Shown piece after piece: positions 25,594-34,715 of a DNA stretch of 64,000 nucleotides. How positions within the stretch are numbered: the first letter of the stretch is position 1; each line of letters begins with the position of its first letter. This DNA is from Bacteroidales bacterium (lineage in GTDB: Bacteria; Bacteroidota; Bacteroidia; Bacteroidales; UBA932). The notes below the pieces were generated by a model. The model was not told where the DNA came from. It saw nothing but the letters and a program-made list of their open reading frames with translations, and did not search any database. The position numbers and the translations under genes are program-made. The stretch spans positions 31,335-95,334 of the forward strand of contig JAFZDJ010000009.1 in NCBI GenBank assembly GCA_017561265.1, read 5' to 3'.

Positions 25594-26553
25594 ATGGAAT
25601 ATATAATCCTGATAGTTTCACTGGCAGGTATTGTATTGGGCGCGGACAATCTTGTTGCGGGCTCGGTGTCCATTGCCAGAAAGTTCAAGGTATCCGACTT
25701 TGTAATCGGCGCTGCCATCATAGGCGTCGGAACGTCGATGCCAGAAATGATGGTCAGCTTCCTGGGAGCTTTGGGCGGGAATGCCGATGTAGCTATTGGT
25801 AACGTCGTAGGTTCCAACATATTCAATGTACTTGGTATCCTAGGTCTTACAGCCATCTTCTTTCCTGTCACATTCGACCGTCAGAACCTCAAGTTCGAAA
25901 TACCGGCATGTATCGGAGTGTCTGTAATGTTGATCCTGCTGGCTTTCAATTTCTTCAACAGCTCGGCTCAGTGCATCGGCCGCCTGGACGGACTGCTCCT
26001 GCTGGCTGTGTTTGCAGCATTCATGTGGATGTCCTTCTATCGTGACGGAAAGACAAAGACGGCAGAGCAGGCACAGGAAAGCAAGAAAGAGGAAGAAACC
26101 GGTCCGATGTGGCTTGCACTGATCAAGGTCATAGGAGGTCTCGCTGTACTTATAATAAGCTGTGACTTCTTTGTCGACAACGCAGTACTTATAGCCAAGT
26201 CATTCGGAGTCAACGATGCTTTCATATCTCTGACCCTCATCGCATGCGGAACTTCTCTGCCGGAGCTGGCGGCATCCATCGCAGCTGCGCTGAAGAAGAA
26301 CACAAGCATGGCCCTGGGCAATATTGTGGGATCGAACATATTCAACATAGCATTGATACTCGGCCTCTGCTCCCAGGTCACACCATTGACATCCGTCGGC
26401 ATCACTATCATAGATTATATCGTAATGGTATCAGCAGTAGTCATCCTATATCTGTTCGGCAAGAACTGCAAAATCGAAAGATGGGAAGGCATTCTGTTAT
26501 TCTTAGGTTATATAGCCTACACATGGTATCTTATTTCTAATCAAATAGCATAA
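25594..26553 (+). CDS. Calcium/sodium antiporter (CaCA family, YrbG-like)
   Basis: A 319-residue inner-membrane cation exchanger with two inverted halves. Each half has the alpha-repeat signature: GVGTSMPEMMVS (about 47-58) and ACGTSLPELAAS (about 217-228), with the acidic residues that bind the cation. Each is followed by GNVVGSNIFN or GNIVGSNIFN. An acidic/basic loop (about 155-170) separates the halves. It exports calcium (or another cation) in exchange for sodium or protons. It sits between a small membrane protein and a sodium/phosphate transporter gene 2 bp downstream. Confidence 0.93.
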   Translation: MEYIILIVSLAGIVLGADNLVAGSVSIARKFKVSDFVIGAAIIGVGTSMPEMMVSFLGALGGNADVAIGNVVGSNIFNVLGILGLTAIFFPVTFDRQNLKFEIPACIGVSVMLILLAFNFFNSSAQCIGRLDGLLLLAVFAAFMWMSFYRDGKTKTAEQAQESKKEEETGPMWLALIKVIGGLAVLIISCDFFVDNAVLIAKSFGVNDAFISLTLIACGTSLPELAASIAAALKKNTSMALGNIVGSNIFNIALILGLCSQVTPLTSVGITIIDYIVMVSAVVILYLFGKNCKIERWEGILLFLGYIAYTWYLISNQIA

Positions 26554-26555
26554 AT

Positions 26556-28292
26556 ATGGGAATACTTCAGATCTTTACGCTTCTGGGCGCATTAGGTATG
26601 TTCCTTTACGGAATGAACCTGATGAGCTCAGGGCTCCAGAAAGCTGCTGGTGACAGACTTCGCGGACTCCTTTCCGCAATGACCTCCAACCCGTTCAAGG
26701 GTGTATTGACAGGACTTGGCATAACCTCCGTAATCCAGTCATCTTCAGCAACTACCGTAATGGTAGTCAGTTTCGTGAATGCCGGACTTCTGACTCTGGC
26801 ACAAGCTATCGGAGTCATAATGGGAGCAAACATCGGCACCACAGTGACAGCATGGCTCGTTTCATGGCTCGGCTTCAAGGCTGACATTTCGATTCTTGCC
26901 GTTCCTCTGATGCTCCTGGGCTTCCTCTTCTCAAACTCGAAGAAGAACCAGCGTCAGAACATCGGAGAGCTTATCGTCGGATTCTGTCTTCTCTTCCTGG
27001 GACTTTCTTTCATGAAAGAATCCGTTCCAGACTTGAATGAGACGCCACAGGTGCTCGAATTCGTGAGATCATGGGCAGGCCATGGATTCGGCTCCGTACT
27101 TATCTTCCTTGTGTTCGGAACAGTCCTCACCCTGGTGCTTCAGTCATCATCAGCAACAATGGCCATCACACTCATCATGCTCAGCATGGGATTCATCCCG
27201 TTCAACATGGCATGTGCAATGGTGCTTGGTGAAAATATAGGAACCACCATCACCGCAAACATCGCTGCAGCAGTAGGTAACACTCAGGCCAAGAGAGCTG
27301 CAATGTCGCACACCATCTTCAACGTATTCGGCGTGATATGGGCATTGATTTTCTTCAAGCCGTTCCTGGCACTTGTCGGCAAGATCATAGAAGCTGTTTT
27401 CGGCCTTCCGAACCCGGCTGCAGAAGGATTTGCCGTCAGCGGACAGAACAGTCCGGATGCAACAGCGGCATTGTATGGACTTTCCATGCTCCACACCCTC
27501 TTCAACACAATCAACACCTTGATACTCATATGGTTCACCAAGTATATAGAAAAGGCTGTCATCTGGATCATCAAGGCTCCTAAGAATCAGGAAAATGAGG
27601 TATTCAGGCTCAAATATATATCCGCCGGCCCTCTTGCAACACCTGAACTGGCTGCCGAACAGGCCTTTGACGAAATCATCCATTTCGCTCAGATATCCAA
27701 GAACGGCCTCGGATACATAAGGTCGGCAATCCGCGCAACAGACGAAGACAGATTTGAAGAGCTACGTGCGAAGCTGGTCAAATATGAAGAAATCTCAGAC
27801 CGGATAGAATACGAAATCGCCACATTCCTGAATGCCGTCTCCGCCGGCGACATCAGTGAGGAAACATCAGCAAGGATCAAGGCTATGTACAAGATCATCG
27901 GCGAACTGGAGTCATTGGGAGATTCCGGAGAATCGATAAGCCGTATCCTCTCACGCAGGAATATCCACAAGAAGAGCTTTGATGAGGAGACCATCAGGAA
28001 TCTCAGCAACATGGCCGACGCAGTTGAATCCGCATATAACGCCATGATAGCCAATCTGTCAGCAGCTCACAGCGGAGGTCTTCACGAAATTTCCAACGCA
28101 TACAATGCAGAGGACCGCATCAACAACATGAGAAACCACCTCCGAGACTCTGAAATCGAGGAGCTTGAGAACAGCAGGAAAAACTATCAGACCAGTGTCT
28201 ACTACATGGACATCGTCAGCGAGCTGGAGAAGATGGGTGACTTCATGATCAATGTTTCCCAGACACTCGAAAAAGCATTCATCAAAAGATAA
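26556..28292 (+). CDS. Na/Pi cotransporter family protein with PhoU-like C-terminus
   Basis: The N-terminal about 340 residues form the NptA-type membrane domain with paired QSSSAT motifs (about 57-62 and 190-195), the substrate site of sodium-phosphate symporters. The C-terminal about 200 residues are helical and acidic and resemble PhoU, which links phosphate supply to regulation. Length 578 is normal for this architecture. It starts 2 bp after the antiporter gene. Phosphate is the likely substrate by family, although some members handle other anions. Confidence 0.92.
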   Translation: MGILQIFTLLGALGMFLYGMNLMSSGLQKAAGDRLRGLLSAMTSNPFKGVLTGLGITSVIQSSSATTVMVVSFVNAGLLTLAQAIGVIMGANIGTTVTAWLVSWLGFKADISILAVPLMLLGFLFSNSKKNQRQNIGELIVGFCLLFLGLSFMKESVPDLNETPQVLEFVRSWAGHGFGSVLIFLVFGTVLTLVLQSSSATMAITLIMLSMGFIPFNMACAMVLGENIGTTITANIAAAVGNTQAKRAAMSHTIFNVFGVIWALIFFKPFLALVGKIIEAVFGLPNPAAEGFAVSGQNSPDATAALYGLSMLHTLFNTINTLILIWFTKYIEKAVIWIIKAPKNQENEVFRLKYISAGPLATPELAAEQAFDEIIHFAQISKNGLGYIRSAIRATDEDRFEELRAKLVKYEEISDRIEYEIATFLNAVSAGDISEETSARIKAMYKIIGELESLGDSGESISRILSRRNIHKKSFDEETIRNLSNMADAVESAYNAMIANLSAAHSGGLHEISNAYNAEDRINNMRNHLRDSEIEELENSRKNYQTSVYYMDIVSELEKMGDFMINVSQTLEKAFIKR

Positions 28293-28327
28293 GCAGTTAG
28301 TATTTACAATCTAAAACAACTATTGAA

Positions 28328-29767
28328 ATGGGTACTAAAAAACTTTCAATGAAGAATCGCATCGCGCTTGGTATCGTCCTTGCGCTGACTATCTTCTTAT
28401 GGGTCGTTCCGACATCATTCTTCGGTATCGAAGGCCTTACTCCAGTCATGCAGAGAACCATCGCCATCTTTGTGTTCACTGCTCTTATGTGGATCATCGA
28501 AGTAGTTCCTACATGGACCACATCGGTGATGTCCATGGTGATCATGCTCCTCACCATCTCCAATAAAGGTTTAGGATTCATGATGTACGACGGTGCAGGC
28601 ACATATGTTGACTACAAGTCCATCATGGCGGCATTCGCAGATCCTGTGATCATGCTCTTCCTCGGTGGATTCGTCCTCGCTATCGCAGCATCAAAGGTGG
28701 GTCTTGACCTCACGCTTGCCAAGGTAATGCTGAAACCGTTCGGTAAGAATCCGAAGATGGTGCTTCTGGGATTCCTCTTCATCATAGGAATATTCTCGAT
28801 GTTCATGAGCAACACAGCTACAGCAGCGATGATGCTTACTTTCCTTGCTCCGGTGCTTGCCACACTCCCGCAGGACGAGAAAGGCAAGATAGGTCTTGCG
28901 CTTGCAATTCCTATTGCAGCCAACCTCGGCGGAATGGGTACTCCGATCGGAACACCTCCGAACGCAATCGCCCTTGGAGCCCTCCAGAATGCAGGTATCG
29001 AAATCACATTCGTTGACTGGATGCTGAGAATGGTGCCTTATGTCGTGATCATGCTTCTCCTGGCATGGGTTCTTCTGATGTTCATGTTCCCTTTCAAGAC
29101 TAAGTCAATCGAACTCAAGATCGAAGGTGAAAGCAATGCGCCTAAGCGTCATAAGATCATTGTTTCCATCACCTTTGCCCTTACTATCCTTCTCTGGGTC
29201 GGTGAAGCCATATTCAAGGTGAGCGCAAACATTGTAGCCCTCATTCCATTCGCAATATTCACTATAACTGGCGTATTCTCGAAGGATGACCTCAAGGAAA
29301 TCGACTGGAGCGTGCTCTGGATGGTAGCCGGCGGTTTCGCACTCGGAACCGCCCTCAACAAGACAGGACTCGCTGCCGCTCTCATCAATGCGGTACCATT
29401 CGCACAGTGGAACATCATCGTCGTCATCCTTGCAGGAGGCTTCCTCTGCTACCTTCTTTCGAACTTCATCTCGAACTCTGCAGCAGCGAACCTTATAGTC
29501 CCTATTCTTGCAGTGGTAGGTACAGCACTTCTTGACGATCCTTCAGCTGCTGACGGATTCATTGCCATAGGCGGAATGAAGAGTCTCATCGTCGGTGTGG
29601 CAATCTCGGCATCACTAGCAATGTGTCTTCCTATCTCGACTCCACCGAACGCACTTGCCCACTCTACAGGCATCATCAACACAAAGCAGATGGCCGTAGT
29701 CGGTCTGATTGTTGGCGTAATAGGTTTCGCACTAGGATATGGCATGCTGTTCCTTATCGGATTCTGA
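28328..29767 (+). CDS. DASS-family anion symporter (SLC13-like)
   Basis: A 479-residue inner-membrane transporter with about 12 helices. It has the divalent-anion/sodium symporter (DASS) signatures: SNTATAAMM (about 158-166) and SNSAAANL (about 379-386), the two sodium-site SNT-type loops, and GTPIGTPPNAIALG (about 202-215). Members take up dicarboxylates, sulfate or other anions with sodium. The substrate cannot be fixed here. It is 35 bp behind the phosphate transporter gene on the same strand, so three ion/anion transporters follow one another. Confidence 0.9.
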   Translation: MGTKKLSMKNRIALGIVLALTIFLWVVPTSFFGIEGLTPVMQRTIAIFVFTALMWIIEVVPTWTTSVMSMVIMLLTISNKGLGFMMYDGAGTYVDYKSIMAAFADPVIMLFLGGFVLAIAASKVGLDLTLAKVMLKPFGKNPKMVLLGFLFIIGIFSMFMSNTATAAMMLTFLAPVLATLPQDEKGKIGLALAIPIAANLGGMGTPIGTPPNAIALGALQNAGIEITFVDWMLRMVPYVVIMLLLAWVLLMFMFPFKTKSIELKIEGESNAPKRHKIIVSITFALTILLWVGEAIFKVSANIVALIPFAIFTITGVFSKDDLKEIDWSVLWMVAGGFALGTALNKTGLAAALINAVPFAQWNIIVVILAGGFLCYLLSNFISNSAAANLIVPILAVVGTALLDDPSAADGFIAIGGMKSLIVGVAISASLAMCLPISTPPNALAHSTGIINTKQMAVVGLIVGVIGFALGYGMLFLIGF

Positions 29768-29775
29768 CATAAATT

Positions 29776-30957
29776 TTATCCCTTGATAAGTGCGGCTATC
29801 TCTGCCATGTTGCATTTCTCCTTGGTATAAGCCTGAGGGAAGGAAAGACCGTTACCGAGAACTTCAAAGCCCATTGATGAAGCCATCTCATTGAGAAGAT
29901 TGACGCTTGCACCCGACCATGTATATGAACCGAGGGCGAAGAAACGTCTACCCTTGATCAGGCGGGACTGCAGAGCCCTCATGAAGGTCTCCACCGGAGG
30001 GAAGATGCCGTTGTTATATGTAGGAGAAGCAGCCACGATCGTATCATATCTGAAGACATCACGAAGAGCTCCGGAGACTCCCAGACCAGGATTGACATTG
30101 CCGGCAAGATCATGGATTGCACATGGGACTCCGAGAGCCTTCAATTCCTCAGCCAGCGCTTCAGCCGCAGCTGCAGTGTTGCCGTACATCGAACCATAGA
30201 CAATGCAGACTCCTCTCTCTACCTCATAACGGCTCATCTTATCATAAAGAGCTACAACTTCAGGAATGCACTTTTCCCAGACCGGGCCATGTGTGCTGCA
30301 TATCCTCCTGACCTCAAGACCTGACAGCTTCTTCAGAGCGGACTGGACAGGGACTCCATATTTTCCGACGATATTCGAATAATACCGCATCATCTCATCA
30401 CGATACTTTTCGAAAGTATCCTCTGAATCGACCACTTCCGCATCAATTGCACCGAATGTACCGAAGGCATCGCCCGCGAAGACCGTATTCTCTTCCGCCA
30501 TCCATGTAACCATGGTCTCAGGCCAGTGCACCATAGGAATCATATGGAAGGAAAGGCTGCATGAACCAAGACTGAGAGACTCTCCCTCCTTCATCACCAA
30601 TACCTTATCGGCAGTGATTCCGTAATATCCGGTAAGCATCGGAAGAGTCCTGGCATTTGCCACTATCATCATTTCCGGATATTTCTCCAGCATATATCTC
30701 ACCAGAGAAGAATGATCCGGCTCCATGTGATTGACGACCAGATAGTCAAGAGGTCTGTCCCCAACAGCCTCATTTATATTTGCCAGAAACTCGTCTTCGA
30801 AACCGTGCTCGACAGTATCGATAAGAGCAACCTTCTCATCTGCAACAACATATGAATTATAGCTGACCCCGCAAGGGAGAGGCCACAGACCTTCAAACAA
30901 AGTCTTTGCACTATCATTCACGCCTACATGATATATTCTTTCACTGATCTTCTTCAT
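29776..30957 (-). CDS. FprA-type flavodiiron protein
   Basis: Flavodiiron proteins reduce oxygen to water or nitric oxide to nitrous oxide and protect anaerobes. The 393-residue protein has a metallo-beta-lactamase domain with the diiron ligands NHMEPDHSS (about 77-85), WPETMVTW, and AGDAFG. A C-terminal flavodoxin domain follows, starting IVYGSMYGNTAAAAEALA (about 252-269). No rubredoxin domain is attached. It is cytosolic, convergent with the anion symporter gene, and stands alone. Oxygen or NO as the main substrate cannot be told apart from sequence. Confidence 0.93.
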   Translation of the reverse strand: MKKISERIYHVGVNDSAKTLFEGLWPLPCGVSYNSYVVADEKVALIDTVEHGFEDEFLANINEAVGDRPLDYLVVNHMEPDHSSLVRYMLEKYPEMMIVANARTLPMLTGYYGITADKVLVMKEGESLSLGSCSLSFHMIPMVHWPETMVTWMAEENTVFAGDAFGTFGAIDAEVVDSEDTFEKYRDEMMRYYSNIVGKYGVPVQSALKKLSGLEVRRICSTHGPVWEKCIPEVVALYDKMSRYEVERGVCIVYGSMYGNTAAAAEALAEELKALGVPCAIHDLAGNVNPGLGVSGALRDVFRYDTIVAASPTYNNGIFPPVETFMRALQSRLIKGRRFFALGSYTWSGASVNLLNEMASSMGFEVLGNGLSFPQAYTKEKCNMAEIAALIKG

Positions 30958-31049
30958 ATTGAGTCATTTTAAATCCATAAGATGCAAAAATAACCATAAA
31001 CAATGAATTTCCGGCAATTTTTGTATCTTTGCGACTTCGAAAAAACAAC

Positions 31050-31382
31050 ATGGGACATCAAAGAGGACATAAGGCATTGCTGCTGCTTCTGATATTCTGC
31101 AGTTATTATGCAGGTATCAGCATGTTCTCGCACGTCCATATTTCCAACGGATCATCCATTGTCCACTCGCATCTCGGAGGCTCATCGGAACACGACCATA
31201 GCGAATCCCAGTATGCAGTGATCGACATCCTTTCGCATTTCCAGTCGGAATATGCAGTAAGTTTCCACTGTGCCGGTGTTCCGTTCATTCTGTTATCTGA
31301 ATCATGCACAGCCTATGATGCACCTTCATGTCTGAACGGGGTGCATGCCGTGCATACCCTCCGCGGACCGCCACAGGCGTAA
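31050..31382 (+). CDS. Histidine-rich small exported protein before a TonB receptor
   Basis: From ATG 31050 the protein has a signal peptide with a hydrophobic core (A-L-L-L-L-L-I-F-C-S). It has a His-rich stretch FSHVHISNGSSIVHSHLGG and a later EHDHSESQ segment; these could bind zinc, copper or another transition metal. The seven codons upstream in the ORF are less likely to be translated. A -7-like TATCTTTG lies at 31024-31031. The TonB-dependent receptor gene starts 62 bp downstream, and I recall proteins of this kind beside TonB receptors in other Bacteroidales. A metal-handling partner role is inference. Confidence 0.65.
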   Translation: MGHQRGHKALLLLLIFCSYYAGISMFSHVHISNGSSIVHSHLGGSSEHDHSESQYAVIDILSHFQSEYAVSFHCAGVPFILLSESCTAYDAPSCLNGVHAVHTLRGPPQA

Positions 31383-31444
31383 GAGATTCCCTACCCGCAA
31401 TCCCCAGAAAAAGATTCAAATAACAACAGATCAAACCAGTAAAG

Positions 31445-33727
31445 ATGAAAAGAATATTTTCAGCTTTGGTGGCGGCATTATGCATGATGCTGCCCGCCGG
31501 AGCACAGGAAACCGATGCACATATACATGGTCACGTCGTGGACCGCAACACAGGAGAACACCTGCCTTATATAGTGGTGATGCTTAAAGGAACAACAATC
31601 GGAGTCAGCACAGACCACACCGGCCATTACATGCTGAGAAACATCCCCGAAGGCACATTCACAGTCGAAGTCTCGGCTATCGGATACAAGACCAGGACAC
31701 AGGAAGTCAACATAAGAAAAGGAAGGGCTTATGAAGTAAACTTCATGCTGGAAGAAGACCACGTACAGATTGACGGAGTCATTGTCTCGGCCACAAGAAG
31801 CGAAACCACAAGAAGGATGTCACCGACACTTGTAAACGTGGTAGGAATGGATGTCTACAACAGGACAAACAGCACCACAGTGGCCCAGGGACTGTCTTTC
31901 CAGCCGGGAGTCAGAGTCGAGAACAACTGCCAGAACTGCGGATTCCAGCAGGTCAGGATCAACGGACTTGACGGACAGTACACTCAGATCCTCATCGACT
32001 CACGTCCTATATTCAGCGCCCTTGCCGGTGTATACGGCATAGAGCAGCTCCCGGCCAACATGGTCGACAGAGTGGAGGTGATGAGAGGAGGCGGATCAGC
32101 CCTCTTCGGATCGTCTGCCATTGCCGGCACCATCAACATCATCACCAAGGAACCTGTAAGAAACTCTGCCTCGATATCACACACAACCACATTGATCGGA
32201 GGTTCGTCTGCCCTCCACAACACCACTGACATCAATGCATCCATCGTGTCAGAGGACAACAAGCTCGGACTCGCCATCTTCGGACAGAACACAGCAAAGG
32301 ACGAATGGGATGCGAATGGTGACGGCTTCACGGAGCTGTCAAGGATATCCGGACAGACAATAGGATTCAGGGGATACATCAAGACCGGACTCTATTCCAA
32401 AGTCACAGCCGAATATCATCACCTTGAGGAATTCCGCAGAGGCGGTGACAATCTTGACCTTCCGCCACACGAAGTAATGATAGCCGAACAGACAAAGCAC
32501 GGAATCAACACCGGAGGCCTCAAGTTCGACTGGTTCTCGAAGGATCAGAAACACAGACTGAACACATTCGCATCAATACAGCACATCGACAGAGAGAGCT
32601 ACTACGGAGCAGGAATGGATCCGAATGCATATGGACAGACAGGCGACCTCACATGGGTGGGAGGAGCCCAGTACATCCACAAGGCAGACAATTGCCTCTT
32701 CATGCCTGCTGACCTCACAGTCGGTCTCGAATATAATGAAGACTACCTCAGAGACAACATGTGGGGATATGACAGGGTTACAGACCAGACAGTACGCATC
32801 GTCAGCGCATATGCACAGAACGAATGGAAGAACGACCAGTGGGGCATCCTGATCGGAGGACGTCTCGACAAGCACAATCTCATAAAGAAGGTCATCTTCA
32901 GTCCACGTGCCAACCTCAGATACAATCCAACAGAGAACATCAACCTCAGAGCGAGCTACTCCTACGGATTCCGTGCCCCTCAGGCCTTTGACGAAGACCT
33001 GCACATAGACAATGTGGGAGGAACCGTATCGATGATCCGTCTTGCAGATGACCTCAGAGTGGAGAAATCACAGAGCGTAAGCGTTTCAGCCGACATCTAC
33101 CACAGCTGGGGAGACTGGCAGGGCAATCTCCTCCTCGAGGGATTCTTCACAGACCTGAATGACGTGTTCGCACTCAAAGAACTGGGAATCAATGAAGAAG
33201 GCATCCTGATCAAGGAGAGACACAACGAATCCGGAGCAAGGGTGGCAGGAGCAAATATCGAAGGAAAGATAGCATGGAGGGATGTCCTCCAGGTGCAGGC
33301 AGGAGCCACTTTCCAGAAATCGGAATACAAGGAGGCGCGCTCATGGAGCGATGACGTCGCCCCGACAAGAAAGATGTTCAGGACACCGGATGTACACGGA
33401 TATATCACTGCATCCTACAACCCTATGAAGCAACTGACACTCGCCCTCACCGGCACCTACACCGGCAGCATGCTTCTGGAGCACCATGCCGGAATGATAG
33501 AGCAGAACGAAAGTGTAGTCACACCTGACTTCCTCGATATGGGCTTCAAGGCTGCATACGATTTCAAGGTCTACAAGACTTTCTCACTTCAGCTCAACGG
33601 AGGAGTACAGAACATATTCAACTCATTCCAGAATGATTTCGACTCGGGAGCAGACAGAGATTCAGGCTATATCTATGGTCCTACACTTCCAAGAACTTTC
33701 TTCTTTGGAATAAAACTCATATATTAG
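31445..33727 (+). CDS. TonB-dependent outer-membrane receptor
   Basis: A 760-residue receptor that imports a scarce ligand through the outer membrane with energy from TonB. After a signal peptide ending near A-Q-E (residue 22) comes a carboxypeptidase-like domain (about 25-105), then the plug with ARR-type VIVSATRSETT (about 112-122), the CxxC motif N-N-C-Q-N-C-G-F (Cys162, Cys165), and MRGGGSALFGSSAIAGTINI. The C-terminal barrel ends with an aromatic residue. The CxxC in the plug and the His-rich gene before it suggest a metal, metal complex or heme-like ligand. The DUF454 gene starts 5 bp after its stop. Confidence 0.92.
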   Translation: MKRIFSALVAALCMMLPAGAQETDAHIHGHVVDRNTGEHLPYIVVMLKGTTIGVSTDHTGHYMLRNIPEGTFTVEVSAIGYKTRTQEVNIRKGRAYEVNFMLEEDHVQIDGVIVSATRSETTRRMSPTLVNVVGMDVYNRTNSTTVAQGLSFQPGVRVENNCQNCGFQQVRINGLDGQYTQILIDSRPIFSALAGVYGIEQLPANMVDRVEVMRGGGSALFGSSAIAGTINIITKEPVRNSASISHTTTLIGGSSALHNTTDINASIVSEDNKLGLAIFGQNTAKDEWDANGDGFTELSRISGQTIGFRGYIKTGLYSKVTAEYHHLEEFRRGGDNLDLPPHEVMIAEQTKHGINTGGLKFDWFSKDQKHRLNTFASIQHIDRESYYGAGMDPNAYGQTGDLTWVGGAQYIHKADNCLFMPADLTVGLEYNEDYLRDNMWGYDRVTDQTVRIVSAYAQNEWKNDQWGILIGGRLDKHNLIKKVIFSPRANLRYNPTENINLRASYSYGFRAPQAFDEDLHIDNVGGTVSMIRLADDLRVEKSQSVSVSADIYHSWGDWQGNLLLEGFFTDLNDVFALKELGINEEGILIKERHNESGARVAGANIEGKIAWRDVLQVQAGATFQKSEYKEARSWSDDVAPTRKMFRTPDVHGYITASYNPMKQLTLALTGTYTGSMLLEHHAGMIEQNESVVTPDFLDMGFKAAYDFKVYKTFSLQLNGGVQNIFNSFQNDFDSGADRDSGYIYGPTLPRTFFFGIKLIY

Positions 33728-33732
33728 CGGGA

Positions 33733-34092
33733 ATGAAGATCATTCTTACCATATTAGGAATTCTGTCATTAGGACTGGGGGTTGTGGGAGCATTTTTACC
33801 TGTGCTTCCCACAACTCCCCTGCTCCTTCTGTCAGCGGCCCTCTTCCTAAGAGGAAATGAAAAGCTATACATCTGGCTCATGAACCATCCCAAACTGGGA
33901 CCATATATCAAGAACTTCCGGGAAAACAAGGCTATCCCTCTGAAAATCAAGATAATATCGATATCGATGCTCTGGATCACCCTGCTGAATTGCGCGATAT
34001 TCGTCACAGATCATTGGGCATTGCGCATCTTCTTCATCCTTCTTGCCATAGGAGTGACCATCCACATCCTATCTTACAAGACATTGAAATAA
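33733..34092 (+). CDS. DUF454 (YbaN-like) membrane protein
   Basis: A 119-residue protein with the DUF454 pattern: a first helix with GLGVVGAFLPVLPTTPLLLL (about 16-35), the NHPKLGPYIKNFREN segment (about 55-69), and two more helices. It is an inner-membrane protein found across bacteria with no proven role. It follows the TonB receptor by 5 bp and is likely co-transcribed. Its 3' end overlaps the opposite-strand gene by 24 bp. Confidence 0.85.
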   Translation: MKIILTILGILSLGLGVVGAFLPVLPTTPLLLLSAALFLRGNEKLYIWLMNHPKLGPYIKNFRENKAIPLKIKIISISMLWITLLNCAIFVTDHWALRIFFILLAIGVTIHILSYKTLK

Positions 34093-34659
34093 CTCATCAT
34101 ACACTCCTCTGCTGACCTTATAAGAAACATCAGCGGAAAATACGGCCTGCTGGGCACGCGCGAAACGGGCATGAGCCTCATTCATCAGGTCGAATGTCTT
34201 TGCGACATAATTGCCTATGCGGTGCGACTCCAAGCGGAAACCAGCTCTCTCCCGAAGCTCTCGGAGAGCCCTCCTGCGGGCAAATATTCCGGCCGTCTGC
34301 CATGTCTGGAATACCTCCTTTGCAAACTCATGAAGGCTTGCAGCTGCCGCTGCCTCGAAACGAGCCTCATTCTGAGCCTTCTTCAAGTCCTCCAGACGTG
34401 CCTGAGCCTCCTTTTTCAACATATCCTCGTCAAAAGCGTTCTGCAGCTTTCCCGAAGATGCTTCATATTCTGCACAGAAGCCACCGACTATATCATCGGC
34501 CAGACCAGAAGGCATCCCATACTCCTGCATCTCAAGAAGATAAGACAGAAGATCATACGCCCTCACCTGCATATCAAGAGTCATCGCGCCTCCATCAGCC
34601 ACCGCCCTCATATCAACGGTACAAGCCTCCAAAACCTTGTTCATTTCCATTTCCGACAT
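34069..34659 (-). CDS. Helical cytosolic protein of unknown function
   Basis: About 196 residues, mostly helical, rich in Ala, Glu, Leu and Arg, with a likely coiled coil in the middle (L-K-K-A-Q-N-E-A-R). No signal or membrane helix is seen and no family is recognised. The longest frame begins at 34671, but TATATTTG on the reverse strand (34676-34669) looks like a -7 box. The start is therefore probably the ATG at 34659 or another just downstream. It is convergent with the DUF454 gene, overlapping by 24 bp. Confidence 0.55.
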   Translation of the reverse strand: MSEMEMNKVLEACTVDMRAVADGGAMTLDMQVRAYDLLSYLLEMQEYGMPSGLADDIVGGFCAEYEASSGKLQNAFDEDMLKKEAQARLEDLKKAQNEARFEAAAAASLHEFAKEVFQTWQTAGIFARRRALRELRERAGFRLESHRIGNYVAKTFDLMNEAHARFARAQQAVFSADVSYKVSRGVYDELFQCLVR

Positions 34660-34677
34660 CATAATATGCAAATATAC

Positions 34678-34706
34678 AAAAAATCACCCTTCACGGGTGA
34701 TTTTTG
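34678..34706 (-). terminator. Bidirectional hairpin terminator
   Basis: Stem AAAATCACCC (34680-34689) with GGGTGATTTT (34695-34704) and a 5-nt loop, flanked by A and T tracts on both sides. It ends the VWA gene transcript reading left. Confidence 0.85.
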
Positions 34707-34715
34707 TATTCCATA

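Noticed and set aside
27150..27683. 177-codon reverse frame within the Na/Pi transporter gene
   Set aside because: It is a shadow of the forward gene, rich in Cys and His as such shadows often are, with no start signal.
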